Assembly: GCF_001949145.1 (NCBI RefSeq)
Contig: NW_019091504.1
Coordinates: forward strand, 558,136-622,135
Source: Acanthaster planci
Lineage: Eukaryota; Echinodermata; Asteroidea; Valvatida; Acanthasteridae
Length of the DNA stretch: 64,000 bases
Reading direction: 5' to 3'
Below are positions 24,801 through 36,800 of this stretch, piece by piece (position 1 is the first letter of the stretch; the number at the start of each line of letters is the position of its first letter). Under the pieces are notes generated by a model. It searched no databases, was not told the origin of the DNA, and saw nothing but the letters and a program-made list of their open reading frames with translations. Position numbers and translations under genes: made by a program.

Positions 24801-27800
24801 GTCTGGTAGACGTCGTCTGTGGCAGAGATAATCACCTTGGTCTGTATGCGGCTGATGGAGTCCAGATGAGGTTCCCCCTTGCTGCAAAAAAGAACAGCGA
24901 AGAGAAGCAACAGGTGAAAACTGGCGTGTTTCAGGTGTAAATGCATGCTTGTATCTGAAGTCCACTTGTCTGGCCTTCGAGAAAGATTCTGCTAGGATAA
25001 AATCATTAAATGTAGGTGCTACATGTATATCTGCTACGGTCCAGTAAGAAAATATGGTGAGGCTTTTGACAAAATGGGCTAAGATTGTTACCTTGGAAAC
25101 TAGACAACATGTCTTAGAGCTGCAGACTATTTTACTCTCTTTGTTCTACGCAGCTATCAGTGGAAAAAATTGAATTGAAAAGGGTGAAAAAATACCATGT
25201 TGCCCACACTTCACTGAGGCAAAGCACTTCCAAACTCCGAACAGACTAAAACGAGATTCTTCCACATCTTTCAAAACCCACAAAGACATTAATTTCACAC
25301 ACTCACAAATCTAAAGTCACGCCAGAGTTGCTAAATAACATGGAATTGCATATGAATCGAAGTCTTTTTCTTGAACCCCCATAAATGATACATGTAGACT
25401 GTTGACAATTTCATTCCCATAAATACCTCTATGAAAAATAACTGTAGATAAGAATACAGCAGGGCAATTGCAGGTGTCTCTTTTTACTGACAAGAATTTG
25501 TGTGTACTCAGCTGGAGAGTCACACATAATTTATATTTAATGGATACACCATGAAGTTTCCTTTCGATTTAGAGCAACTATTTTCCTTCTGTCTGCACAG
25601 AAAATTTGCCTGACATAATTTGACTGGAAAAAGCAATTTTGAAGCATTATTTTGTGAAGTGCATTTACAACATCTCACAATGAGAAGTTTCAGCACAGTG
25701 ATTCCAATGTAATGGGGCGTCACAATTCTCTGCAGTGCCAGAGGAGAACCGATCTTGAACAGAATGATCTTGAACTCATCTGGGTTGAGGTGAAGACACG
25801 GAAGAGAGATCGATGTGTACTAGGCATCTTCTACCGACCTCCCAACAGCGAAAGCCAACCACTGGCAGATCTTGGGACTGTCTTATGAGCACCTCTCCGG
25901 AATATAGTAACAATATGGACATTTGTACCAATTGACGGAAAACCAAAAACGTGGTGGAGAGTACAGATGACTTCAAAAATACAGACTTCAGATGGCACTG
26001 GTTATCAAAATATGATACTGGTACTTTCCCCATGTGCTCTACAATCATGCTCCACATCTGCTGAGGGTAATATTATCTTTCTGCATCACTGAACACATTC
26101 TCACAAATATGACAGTGAAAACATCCCAGTGAAAGTGACTGTAAAAAAAACCATCTGTGGACATTCTGTTGCTATGCATAATCACGAGGCTTTTTAGGAA
26201 ATGCCAAAAAGTAAGGACAGGAAAAGAAAAAAAAAAAAAACGAGTCAATCTGGAATTCTACTACATGTAGAGCACTGAAAGTGAAACTCTGGGTAGGAGT
26301 TCCATTGGCTTGGGCAAAAGAATGTGTTCCAGCCAGCAACAAGTGTCTACAATGTATATTTAATGTGAAGAGTACCTCTTTGACAAAAGAAGGACGTACC
26401 TCTGTCATTGAATACAATGTACCAGACATGTTTTTACTGCTGTGCTTTGTCAAAGACCTTTTAACCCCTTCTCGGTGGAAATTTCTTTCCGAAAGCCGAC
26501 TCCAAGAATTCCAGTCTCGCTTGGCTACAAAGGCCACCTGCTAAACTGCAAATTCTCGGTTTGTGGCCCAGCGTGCTCTGCACGCGTTGAATTACACGGT
26601 GAAAAGGCTGATTGTTCGGTGGCATGCGGCTCTACTCAAGCTTCCACATTCCCGTTGCCTCTTTTCAAAGTGGGGGATATTGTGAAGCAGGTAATTATGA
26701 CGCAAAATCTGTCTTTTCATTTCTGAGCTACACACAAAGACCAATTACCATATACACAAGAGCCAGGGTCTGCCTTCTTTCACTGTGTTCGCTCGAGCGT
26801 GGGCCTAGAAAAATAGCTGAAAAGTAGGCTGAGATCTCAATTTTTACGGCGGCTATAGCCGCCTCCCGGTACGAAGGGGTTAAAAGTGTGCCTGGATGCA
26901 CATGAAAGATTTATGCCAAGGTAGAACCATGGACCTACATTCTAGCAGGTGAAGCAGGTCAACCACTCATTCTAACTCCATCTATAAAGGCAATCTTGTT
27001 GGGAATGTTCCATCGTTCACTGTGTGAGACTCCAATGACCCATTCTCTGAATTTCCACTTTCCCACATCACCAAAGCTCATGCGAAGCACTACTTACTGC
27101 GGCCTACCATTTTATAATCCTGCCATTTCCTCTTTTTAAAGCCGTGTCCAAAATGAGCTTCCAGACCTACAGCTAGGTCTATAGTCGACACATCTCTGCA
27201 TATTTCCAATGGAGTGAAGACTGAGACCTAGCTCTAGACAACAGATTTGGATGCAGCTTTAATCCTCCAGGTGGATTTGGCAGGATCTACAAGGGCTGGA
27301 GTTATTCTCACCTGTTGGTGAACTGCTGTATGCATTCATAGCTGCTTCCTGACGGTTCCGGCAGTGGCTGAACCACAAACTTGAAATCTTGAAATCCATC
27401 CTTCCCATCTGGTATTGTAATGATCTAGTAGATGCCAGAAAAAAAAATAATCAAATAAAAACCATAAATTTCTCACAGCACATGTGGTAGTGTGCGGGTA
27501 CTTTGCAAGCCTTGGAAAATCACCAGAGCAAGGACGCTGAGTACGAGTCAGTTTAAAAACAGAATGTGAGAACTGCACAATTTCAATGATAATTTGGTTC
27601 ATATTGTTCTTGAATAGTAGATGTACATATGGGTGAATTACATGCATTCAGCTACCGGTATAGCAGTCCCAAATCCTCCAACTTCAATATGATTTTACAT
27701 ACACCCTGGGGTTTAGGGTTAAACATTATCAAACTATTCCTGTGAACATATGGCTTTCATGTTAGTTGAGAATAATAATTACATTGCCCATGATCCTTCA

Positions 27801-30800
27801 ACTGTGGAAGAGGATTTGAACAAAGTAGGTGCATATGTGCTATACAAGTGCATGGCAGTATGCATGTATGTGTACATGTACATGGACTTGCACCAGCCAA
27901 CCATGCTGACAATCTTTGTACCAGACGTCACCTAATACAAAGATTGTAGGATGGCAGAAGTAACACGCATGCATAGAGAGACACTGGTAATGTAGGGTCA
28001 AACTTGGCTGGGACACAACACACCGAGTGGTTTATTCATCAAAAGTACCGGTACATTCACTAGAAAAAGGAAAACTGCATGCAAAGTTTTCCTTTTTGGG
28101 GGTTGATGTCAAAGGTCAGACTAAGAGAGATAATTTACATACATGTATGTATCTTATATCAAGTCGGCTTCCCTTTTACCACTGGTCAAATTTTGTAAAG
28201 GTTCAGTGATTCAAAATCTCAATTTAACCCTGACACCCCGTGTCACTCCGGGGAGTGGGTGGAGACGGAAGAATCTGGGGAGTGGGTGGAGACGGAAGAA
28301 TCCAGGGAGTGGGTGGAGACAGAAGAATCCGGGGAGTGGGTGGAGACAGAAGAATCCGGGGAGTGGGTGGAGACAGAAGAATCCGGGGAGTGGGTGGAGA
28401 CAGAAGAATCCGGGGAGTGGGTGGAGACAGAAGAATCCGGGGAGTGGGTGGAGACAGAAGAATCCGGGGAGTGGGTGGAGACAGAAGAATCCAGGGAAAG
28501 CTTAAGAATTCAAACAAGCACGCACTGTTGCAGTCCTTCCTCCAAACTCCTGCCAAGTAATTGTCTTCACATTTTTTTAGATGTCTCCGAATTTCATGAT
28601 GAGAAGCTAAAGTGGAGATGATTTAGTACAAAGTGAGTCTGCTGAAGAAAACACCCTAGTTCATAATTTATGTTTGCTGCTGGCAAGTTGAATGCTTGTG
28701 ACTGCTGAGTCAGGCTAATGCGTCATATCTCCTATCATCAGTTCTGGGCTACAACCTCCAGGGATCAAATAAAAGTGGGACAAAATGACAAACCCTACCC
28801 CTCCCCCCTTCTGCAAAGGAAACAATAGGTAAGCGCTGAATCATTCAACAAGACTTCAAACCTGCATAAAATGGCTGTCCCCAGGGCAGTGCACATTTGC
28901 CTGGAAGGAAGTTCAGGTTTCTGGAGAGCTGGATCAGTGTACAAGGGAAATCCAACTGGGAAAGTACACTGTACATGGGTACTTAGGCCAAACAAAATAA
29001 ATGTGCTTCCGCTTACCCTCCCCAATCTAGCAAATTGCAACGACCCTAAATCTTTTCACTGAAAAAAAAATAAAAACTACACTACCAACCTCGTCCTAAT
29101 TTTTAAACAAAAAAGCTTTGCAATTGTTTTAGATTTTTACGTTTTTTTGGTTTGAAAATTGATGTTTTTCTCACAAGTTAATTTCTCGCGGTAATGTTAG
29201 TTGTGGCAATGCCGGTCGTGATCAAGCACCATGCAAGCACATGCCACATGTATGACGCAGGGTCATTTCCAAGTTTTAACATGACGCCCTCTATTATCTG
29301 TTGCTGCTATTTGTGCTGCTCCCCGTACGGAAACTATTATTGGTATTAAATGAAAAAGCAGTCAGTCTGGGCCTCAGACTACGTATTGTGCTCGCTCGCA
29401 TGTCATGCAAGCTTGAAGTGAGCACGTTGTGCTTGCTCACGTCATATCAGTGGACAACATGCTACGGGCAGGAGGAGGAATGTTCACCTTGGAATTTGGG
29501 AAATGCTCACATTTCAGCAAGTAAAAATAACGAGGTTGAGTACAGTGATACTTTGCATATGAGTTTCAAACTTCTTCATCAAAAAATCGATAGCAACTTT
29601 GTAAACGCCTTCGCTAGCACCATTCTCAAGTTCACTGAAAGGATTGACGTCGACATGACGCTGACCTTTAGGGACATGCCCCCAACCCTTTGATCTGCTC
29701 TTTCCGAAACTGGTCTTGCCAAACAATGTAAGCATGTTATAACAACAGACAAATTGAATGACTCAGGGACACAACGCATACATGTACATACATACATACA
29801 AGGTGCTTTTTGTTCGTTTTATTTATATTTTTGTACAAGTTTAATCTGTATTAGTGAATATCTGTGTCTTTCATTTCATGTAAATAAAGGCATGATTTTG
29901 TAGATAAAGGCATGATTTTGTAGATAAAGGCATGTTTTTGTAGATAATAGTTTCCATCTGGGTTATTCAAATCCAACCTGCTTCTCTAAAGCCATTTTAA
30001 GCCACTTGGCCACAGATATTACATTCCAGTTTTTGCTGCTTGTCATCTTCGAATCAAAACCTTTTTTACGCAGCTGAAAAAATTTCAAGAAACATCACTT
30101 TTAAATTAACAAATAAATAAAAAAAAAACCTCCAACCCTAAAATTTTGGACCCCCCTCCCCCAAAAAGATACTACCCACCTTCCGTAACTATTTTTTCCA
30201 AACATAACAGGAAGCACAACTATTTGTTTGTTTGGCTTTATGAAACTCTTTGGACAGCCAAATATGATCAGTTGCAATTTCCCTGAAAATGGCCTCCTCA
30301 AATGCAGAGAAGACCCATATTGACGACAAGGCCAACTTTTTAAAAATTTTATTTGATTACAGAAATAGCACAATATCTGTCATATCTGTTGGATCAGAGG
30401 GCAGAGTAAGTATAAAAAGCTAAGAATGTTTTTTTGATTGTAACTTATCAAATTATATTAATTAAAGCACGAAATTATTGGCTGTACTTTTTAAAGATGA
30501 GACCAGCAATGGTCAACCCCTTTTTCATAGCATACACTGCATGTTTGTTTTATTTGCAGTTTTGTCATTATACAATAAATGTAATTTTTTTTGGACAGCA
30601 ACATACATGTACATCAAGTAGCTAGGATTTTACTACTGGGAGGGGGCCACAAAGGAACACCAGCATCTTATGGGGGGCACCAGCCTCTTATGGGGGGCAC
30701 CAGTTTTCTGTGGTGTGGTTTTTTGGGGCAAGCTTTGTTAGCCTTGTTCAACATCCATTCATCCATTTTTTTCAAGGGGGGGAGTGGCACCGGGAATTTT

Positions 30801-33800
30801 TCTTGAGGGGGGAGGTCCCCCATGGCTACACCCCTGCTCTTGGATAATACTTACATGTTTTATTCAAGAGAATAAGAACAATTGGGATTCTAGTGACTCA
30901 AATTGGATCAGGGTATGATCTGGGATTGAAATACAGTATTTGCTTGTCCCTTTCCATCAAAGATTAAAAACGGCCAGTCCACTCCAAGCAAATGTTTGAA
31001 AATACATGTAGCACCCCTCGATGCTGTGTACATGTACACGTATATGGATCTGACATATTTTACAATGCTTAACAGTGCAGATGTCCCGACCACTTGAATC
31101 AATGCTTAGGATCTGCAGGCCATCCATACATGTACATGTACCACTACAGTACACATACATGTACTGTACCAATGTACATGTACATACATGTACATGTATT
31201 TAGGTTCATTAGGACCTGATTGTTATGTTATTGTTACTTTCAAGTGGCAATGAGAAACTACATATTGAGGGTGCCAAGTTCAATCTGAATCTGCTTCTCA
31301 CCTTCACATCAGGTCACTCTAAAAACTATTACAAGAATCCTATCCTTGCCCATCTTGGGGGAGGGGTCAAGGGTCAAAACAGTACTTTGAATCTTATGTA
31401 GCAGTCGATGATGCAATCACAGACTTATGTTCGAATTGCACATAAGGACAGGAAATTCTAACATCTAATCAAGATTTTCCATTTTTAAGATTGCAGAAAC
31501 ACACAACTCATGGACTTACCCCTTTTCTTCCTTTGAATAAAATAGTTGGTGTGTCCTTTATGTAGCCCTGCAACAAAGGAAAAGAGAAAAAACATTAATA
31601 TTCAAACATTTCTCAGAGACGTCATGGTTACAACCAAAATAGCACTGAGTATCCAACCCAATGCTACAGTACTCATTCATTGCCCATTGTCACTGTGAAC
31701 ATCAGTATTTCAAAATTTCAACCGTTAATTATAGCTTCTGGCAACTAGATTTCTCTTACACGTAGGTCACTTTGTTTTCAAAATTGATTGCACAACAAGT
31801 CAGTTTGGCAAACCAATTTTCTTAACTTTACAAAACCTTGAACAGAAAAACCTTACAAACCCATGAGGGAAAAATACAATTCTTGAGTTCCACTTCTACA
31901 CATGAAGACAAATGACAGCAAATTTTAAGAACTACCAGTATGTACATGAACCACTCTTTAAACTCTTCGATTTCGAGCCACTGCTTTTTCCATTTTCATT
32001 TGTGGGCCGAGCTGATGTTTACATTAGGTTAATTTATCATTTATTTGGATCTAAATGAAAAAGGTGAACTGATAATGTAAAACCTCACAGCACGAAAATT
32101 ATTTACATACGAATCATGAAAAATAACTATTGGAATAATAGTGCGTGTACGGGTACTTTTCCTGAACTGCACAGGAAATTCTGATCGAGAGTTGATGTAT
32201 ACTGAACAAAGGGGAATTCTAAATGTAGCTCTTGTTCATAAAATGGTTTTCGTAAACCAGAAGATAAACACTGAAGATATTCATTTTCCATGAAGTTTTA
32301 CTTTTCATGCAGAAAGTGGCTACATGTGGTAATATCAAAAGATTCCATTCAAAGAAACTGTCTCGGTTTTGCTCTTGATGTCCAGATAGAGAAGGCCTCT
32401 TTTCTCTGCCAGTGGCCCAATTTGTAAACCCAATTGTGGGGGCTTCATAAAGCACCTTTTGATCAGTGGCAGTGTCAGCTGTCAGGAAGACATCTTGTGG
32501 TTTCGAATCCCTGCCATCAATACTTTGAATCTGTAAAGGGTTGACTGCTACATGTACTAGGGGGTGAAAGACACCTTTGCATGGGATGCATTTTATGCTA
32601 ACACAATAAAAAACCCTTCAGAAGATATAATGTACAACTGCCAATGACATTCATGTCATAAATATTCCAGAGCATTTTGGGTGCCAGCAAATTTTTCACT
32701 TTTCGGGCATTTGCATGTCAATAAGAAAAAAAAAAAAAACAAAAACAAACAATTCTAGGATACAACACACATTTTTCTAACACAAATAATCTATTATGGT
32801 TAACTTTGATTGTTAACCCAACCCTACATAACACTACAAATTACTACTTGTAGTAAAATGTAGTACTGAGTGCTGTCGCTTGTAAGAGGACATGACTTTA
32901 TTGTTCTGTGAAGCCATAAGATACAATAGATAAGACAATGTACTATACAGTGCTGTGGCACTATGAATGCATGGCTTTATTGTTCTCTGTAGAGGTAACA
33001 ATGGAAGTAACCTAGCCAGAAGTAGTAATCTGTAGTGTTAGGTCCTTCAGGCTCAGACTACTACTTAGTATTTTGTAGTAATGTGTAGTGTAAGCCAAAC
33101 AACATGCTCAGCGGTTAGGGTTAATTAATAAAGCTTAACAAGTGCAATGACTGTGTACAAAAAAGCTCTCTTTTTATACAAAGTGACAAAATACGTATAG
33201 GCCTACATGTACAGTATGTGTACATGTGGTTTATGTGACAAGACTTCCACAATGTTGCATACAGGGAACGAGATTAAGCCACATGTTCCACAATCGTAAA
33301 TTTCCTTTTTTTATTCTTTGGATGTAAACGTATGATTTGGCAACATGTCACATGTACATATAATTTATAAAACAAGTACTGAATAGCCTACGTGTACATA
33401 TGGTATTCAGGCTAAAAAAAATTTAATTGAAAATGTGTTACAATGTACATACAGGATACTCCACAACGACAGAATATTTTATTAGAAAGGACAAAATATC
33501 CAGGTCCCTCCATCAAATACCTGTGACACACCAGCAATTATTGAACATTTCATCAAATTCACTCATGCACATCAATTTGATTTTTTTTTTTCACTTCAAA
33601 ATGACATGTACTAATCACCGGTAAAACATAACCCAATAAAGGCAAATTAAAGAAGTTTGGCATGCTAAAGGTGCATGCTCACTCACATGCACATGAACAG
33701 TACATGTAGGCACGTCCAGACACGTGTACAATGACGTCTCACCAATTCCCCCATATGGTTGCTCTTGGAACTTTGGAATTCTTGACATGCTCATGATAGA

Positions 33801-36800
33801 ACACATGCACATCGGGTCACAATGTAAATATTCATGAGTAATCAACACTTGCAAGTAAGTACAGGTGTACCAGTATCACATGTCCACACACACATACATG
33901 TGTCAGTGCATGTACATGTACATGTCACATGTACACTGTACATGTAGAGATTATGTATTACAAACATGTACATGTAAGCTATTGAGCAAGTATCCCCATT
34001 CAGCCACACACTATGGGTAAAGCTGATCATCTGACATACTGTACATGTACACATGCATGTACATGTAATTTTGGGGTAAGCAATGTACATGTATGCATTC
34101 CACAAATACTTGTATGCGCACAAGATGGTTCAGTCATGGGACACTTTAAATTTCCAGTCTTCTGCTGATGTACATGTAAATGTAGCTAACACCACTGTAC
34201 ATGTACATGNNNNNNNNNNNNNNNNNNNNNNNNNNNNNNNNNNNNNNNNNNNNNNNNNNNNNNNNNNNNNNNNNNNNNNNNNNNNNNNNNNNNNNNNNNN
34301 NNNNNNNNNNNNNNNNNNNNNNNNNNNNNNNNNNNNNNNNNNNNNNNNNNNNNNNNNNNNNNNNNNNNNNNNNNNNNNNNNNNNNNNNNNNNNNNNNNNN
34401 NNNNNNNNNNNNNNNNNNNNNNNNNNNNNNNNNNNNNNNNNNNNNNNNNNNNNNNNNNNNNNNNNNNNNNNNNNNNNNNNNNNNNNNNNNNNNNNNNNNN
34501 NNNNNNNNNNNNNNNNNNNNNNNNNNNNNNNNNNNNNNNNNNNNNNNNNNNNNNNNNNNNNNNNNNNNNNNNNNNNNNNNNNNNNNNNNNNNNNNNNNNN
34601 NNNNNNNNNNNNNNNNNNNNNNNNNNNNNNNNNNNNNNNNNNNNNNNNNNNNNNNNNNNNNNNNNNNNNNNNNNNNNNNNNNNNNNNNNNNNNNNNNNNN
34701 NNNNNNNNNNNNNNNNNNNNNNNNNNNNNNNNNNNNNNNNNNNNNNNNNNNNNNNNNNNNNNNNNNNNNNNNNNNNNNNNNNNNNNNNNNNNNNNNNNNN
34801 NNTACATGTAGTTAACACCACTGTGCATGTACACGTGTGTATAGTACATACAGTACATAAGCCGAAACTACATGTACTGATAGTGTGTTTGAGTGTGTTT
34901 GCACAAAGAAGTACATGATGTCATATTGTTTGTGTGTGCTAGTTTCATCCACCATTTTGATGGTGTTGTACTGCTAGTTGGGGGATTTCCCTTGATTTCT
35001 GTGAAAGTTTTTCATCAATTGTTCTCCCATGCTTCCAAAAGACCCAGCTTGACCCTGCTGCATGCCACTGATACATGTACATACCACAATAAATGCATAA
35101 TGCCAATTTCTCTGAAATGGTATAGGCACTCTGCTGGCCCTGTTATTCCAACTCTGCTGGCCCTGTTATTCCAACTCTGCTGGCCCTGTTATTCCAACTC
35201 TGCTGGCCCTGTTACTCCAGTCAAGGTTCTTTGAAAAGAGCAACCTGACTGTGACTGCACTGGAAAAAAAAAGGGTTTTGACCTGACAGAAGGGTGCACT
35301 AAATTTACCGAGAACTTCAGCAAGAAAAAAAAAGGACAGGCGCAGGCATTCCGAGGCATATAAAGGTCAGGTGTATGTACACGTACACACGGCAGGATAT
35401 TAACCTCTTCTGGGGGGTTACTGTGCAATCCTACTCACTGTATTCGCTAACTTCTCAGAAACAGGAAATACATGCAATGCTATAGTTTCAAGGCCCATTT
35501 CAGTGATATACCCAGAAATCATTTGGGGGAAACCCTGCAAATTCTGTTATATCTTTTTGGCTGTAACTCCACCGCATGTTTAGGAGGAACCTTCTTGAAT
35601 TCCTCAAAGTTAACTACTTTTACAGGAAGCCACTGGCACATTTTTGCTATCACGGACATTAGGAAAAACAATAAACAATTTTGTTTCCGGTTATCCCACC
35701 TACCTAAGAAATCATGTAGTAGATTTTGATTCTAAAACAGTGTATACATGTCTTACAAAAAAACCACACTGTACTGTAGTTGGGTACATATGAGTGGAAG
35801 ATATGATTTATTGGCATTTATCAACTTTAGAGAACTTTTTAAATGTTAATGTGGGGTTTTTCGGTGATTTTTTCAAGTGCGTCGGAAAACTAAGGGAAAC
35901 TCAACTGAACTCTTGCCTAATTTCTTGACGCTTCTGATTTTGAATTTCAGATCAAATTTCTTGACATTGGAATCATTCACAAAGGTTCAAGAGCATGTTA
36001 TTGAATAGTTAATAGTACCAATATTTGATTGAGTGGATAATTTGAAGTTTTTCTTCCAAAAGCTTTGGCAACTGCAAAGTCAAGTGAACGCCATGTTAGA
36101 GAAGTGCGCCATGTTAGAGAAGTGCGCCATGTTAGAGAACGCAACAATAGTGGGAAAACTCCTGAGGCACAACCCGGGAAAACAATGCATTACAATGATA
36201 TCACATATGAAAATGTGAAAGGGAAGATTACCCAGACTCCTCTCCCCCTACCCCCAGATCTTTTAGGGTTAAAAGTTACAACTATAAGCAAAGAACTTTT
36301 CCACTGGTGAGACACAATTCAGCTAGACTGTCACTCTTCATACCTGAGGCTGTACAATGTATGTACATGAAGTGTATTTCAGCAGAATTAGTAAGGCCAA
36401 ACAAAACATTTGTTGTGTTTCCTATTACAATGAAATATAAATTAGGGTGGTTGGTTGGGTAAAATATTTTTGTTTACTCTAAATTTTTAAAGCCCCCAAA
36501 AATTGGGTCAGATGATGGTCTGTATTTTCTTTGGGGGGTGGGGCGTATATTTGTAACAGACACTGAGTCAGTGTCAGATTAATACTGTACATGTGCATGT
36601 CAATATTGCACATGTACAGAATATTTGCTGTGGCAAGGCCTGAGGACACAAGGAAGGCATGAGTCTGAGACATAGTCATGCATGGACATGACGGTTAAGA
36701 AAAAAAAGTCAACCACTCATTTCAACAGTGTGTAAAAACGGGAGATAATACATAAAAGACTGCTTTAAAATGTCACACAAAAGAAATCTAAAAAAAAGTT

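Noticed and set aside
28143-28621. Open frames of about 110-120 codons with 9-residue repeats on both strands
   Set aside because: They are produced by the 27-bp minisatellite inside an ELL intron; every frame is open because the period is a multiple of three.
29301-29797. Open frames on both strands of 70-130 codons in an ELL intron
   Set aside because: Neither has a domain or splice context; probably repeat-derived sequence.
34083-34858. Open frames of 200-242 codons
   Set aside because: They consist almost entirely of N in the assembly gap.
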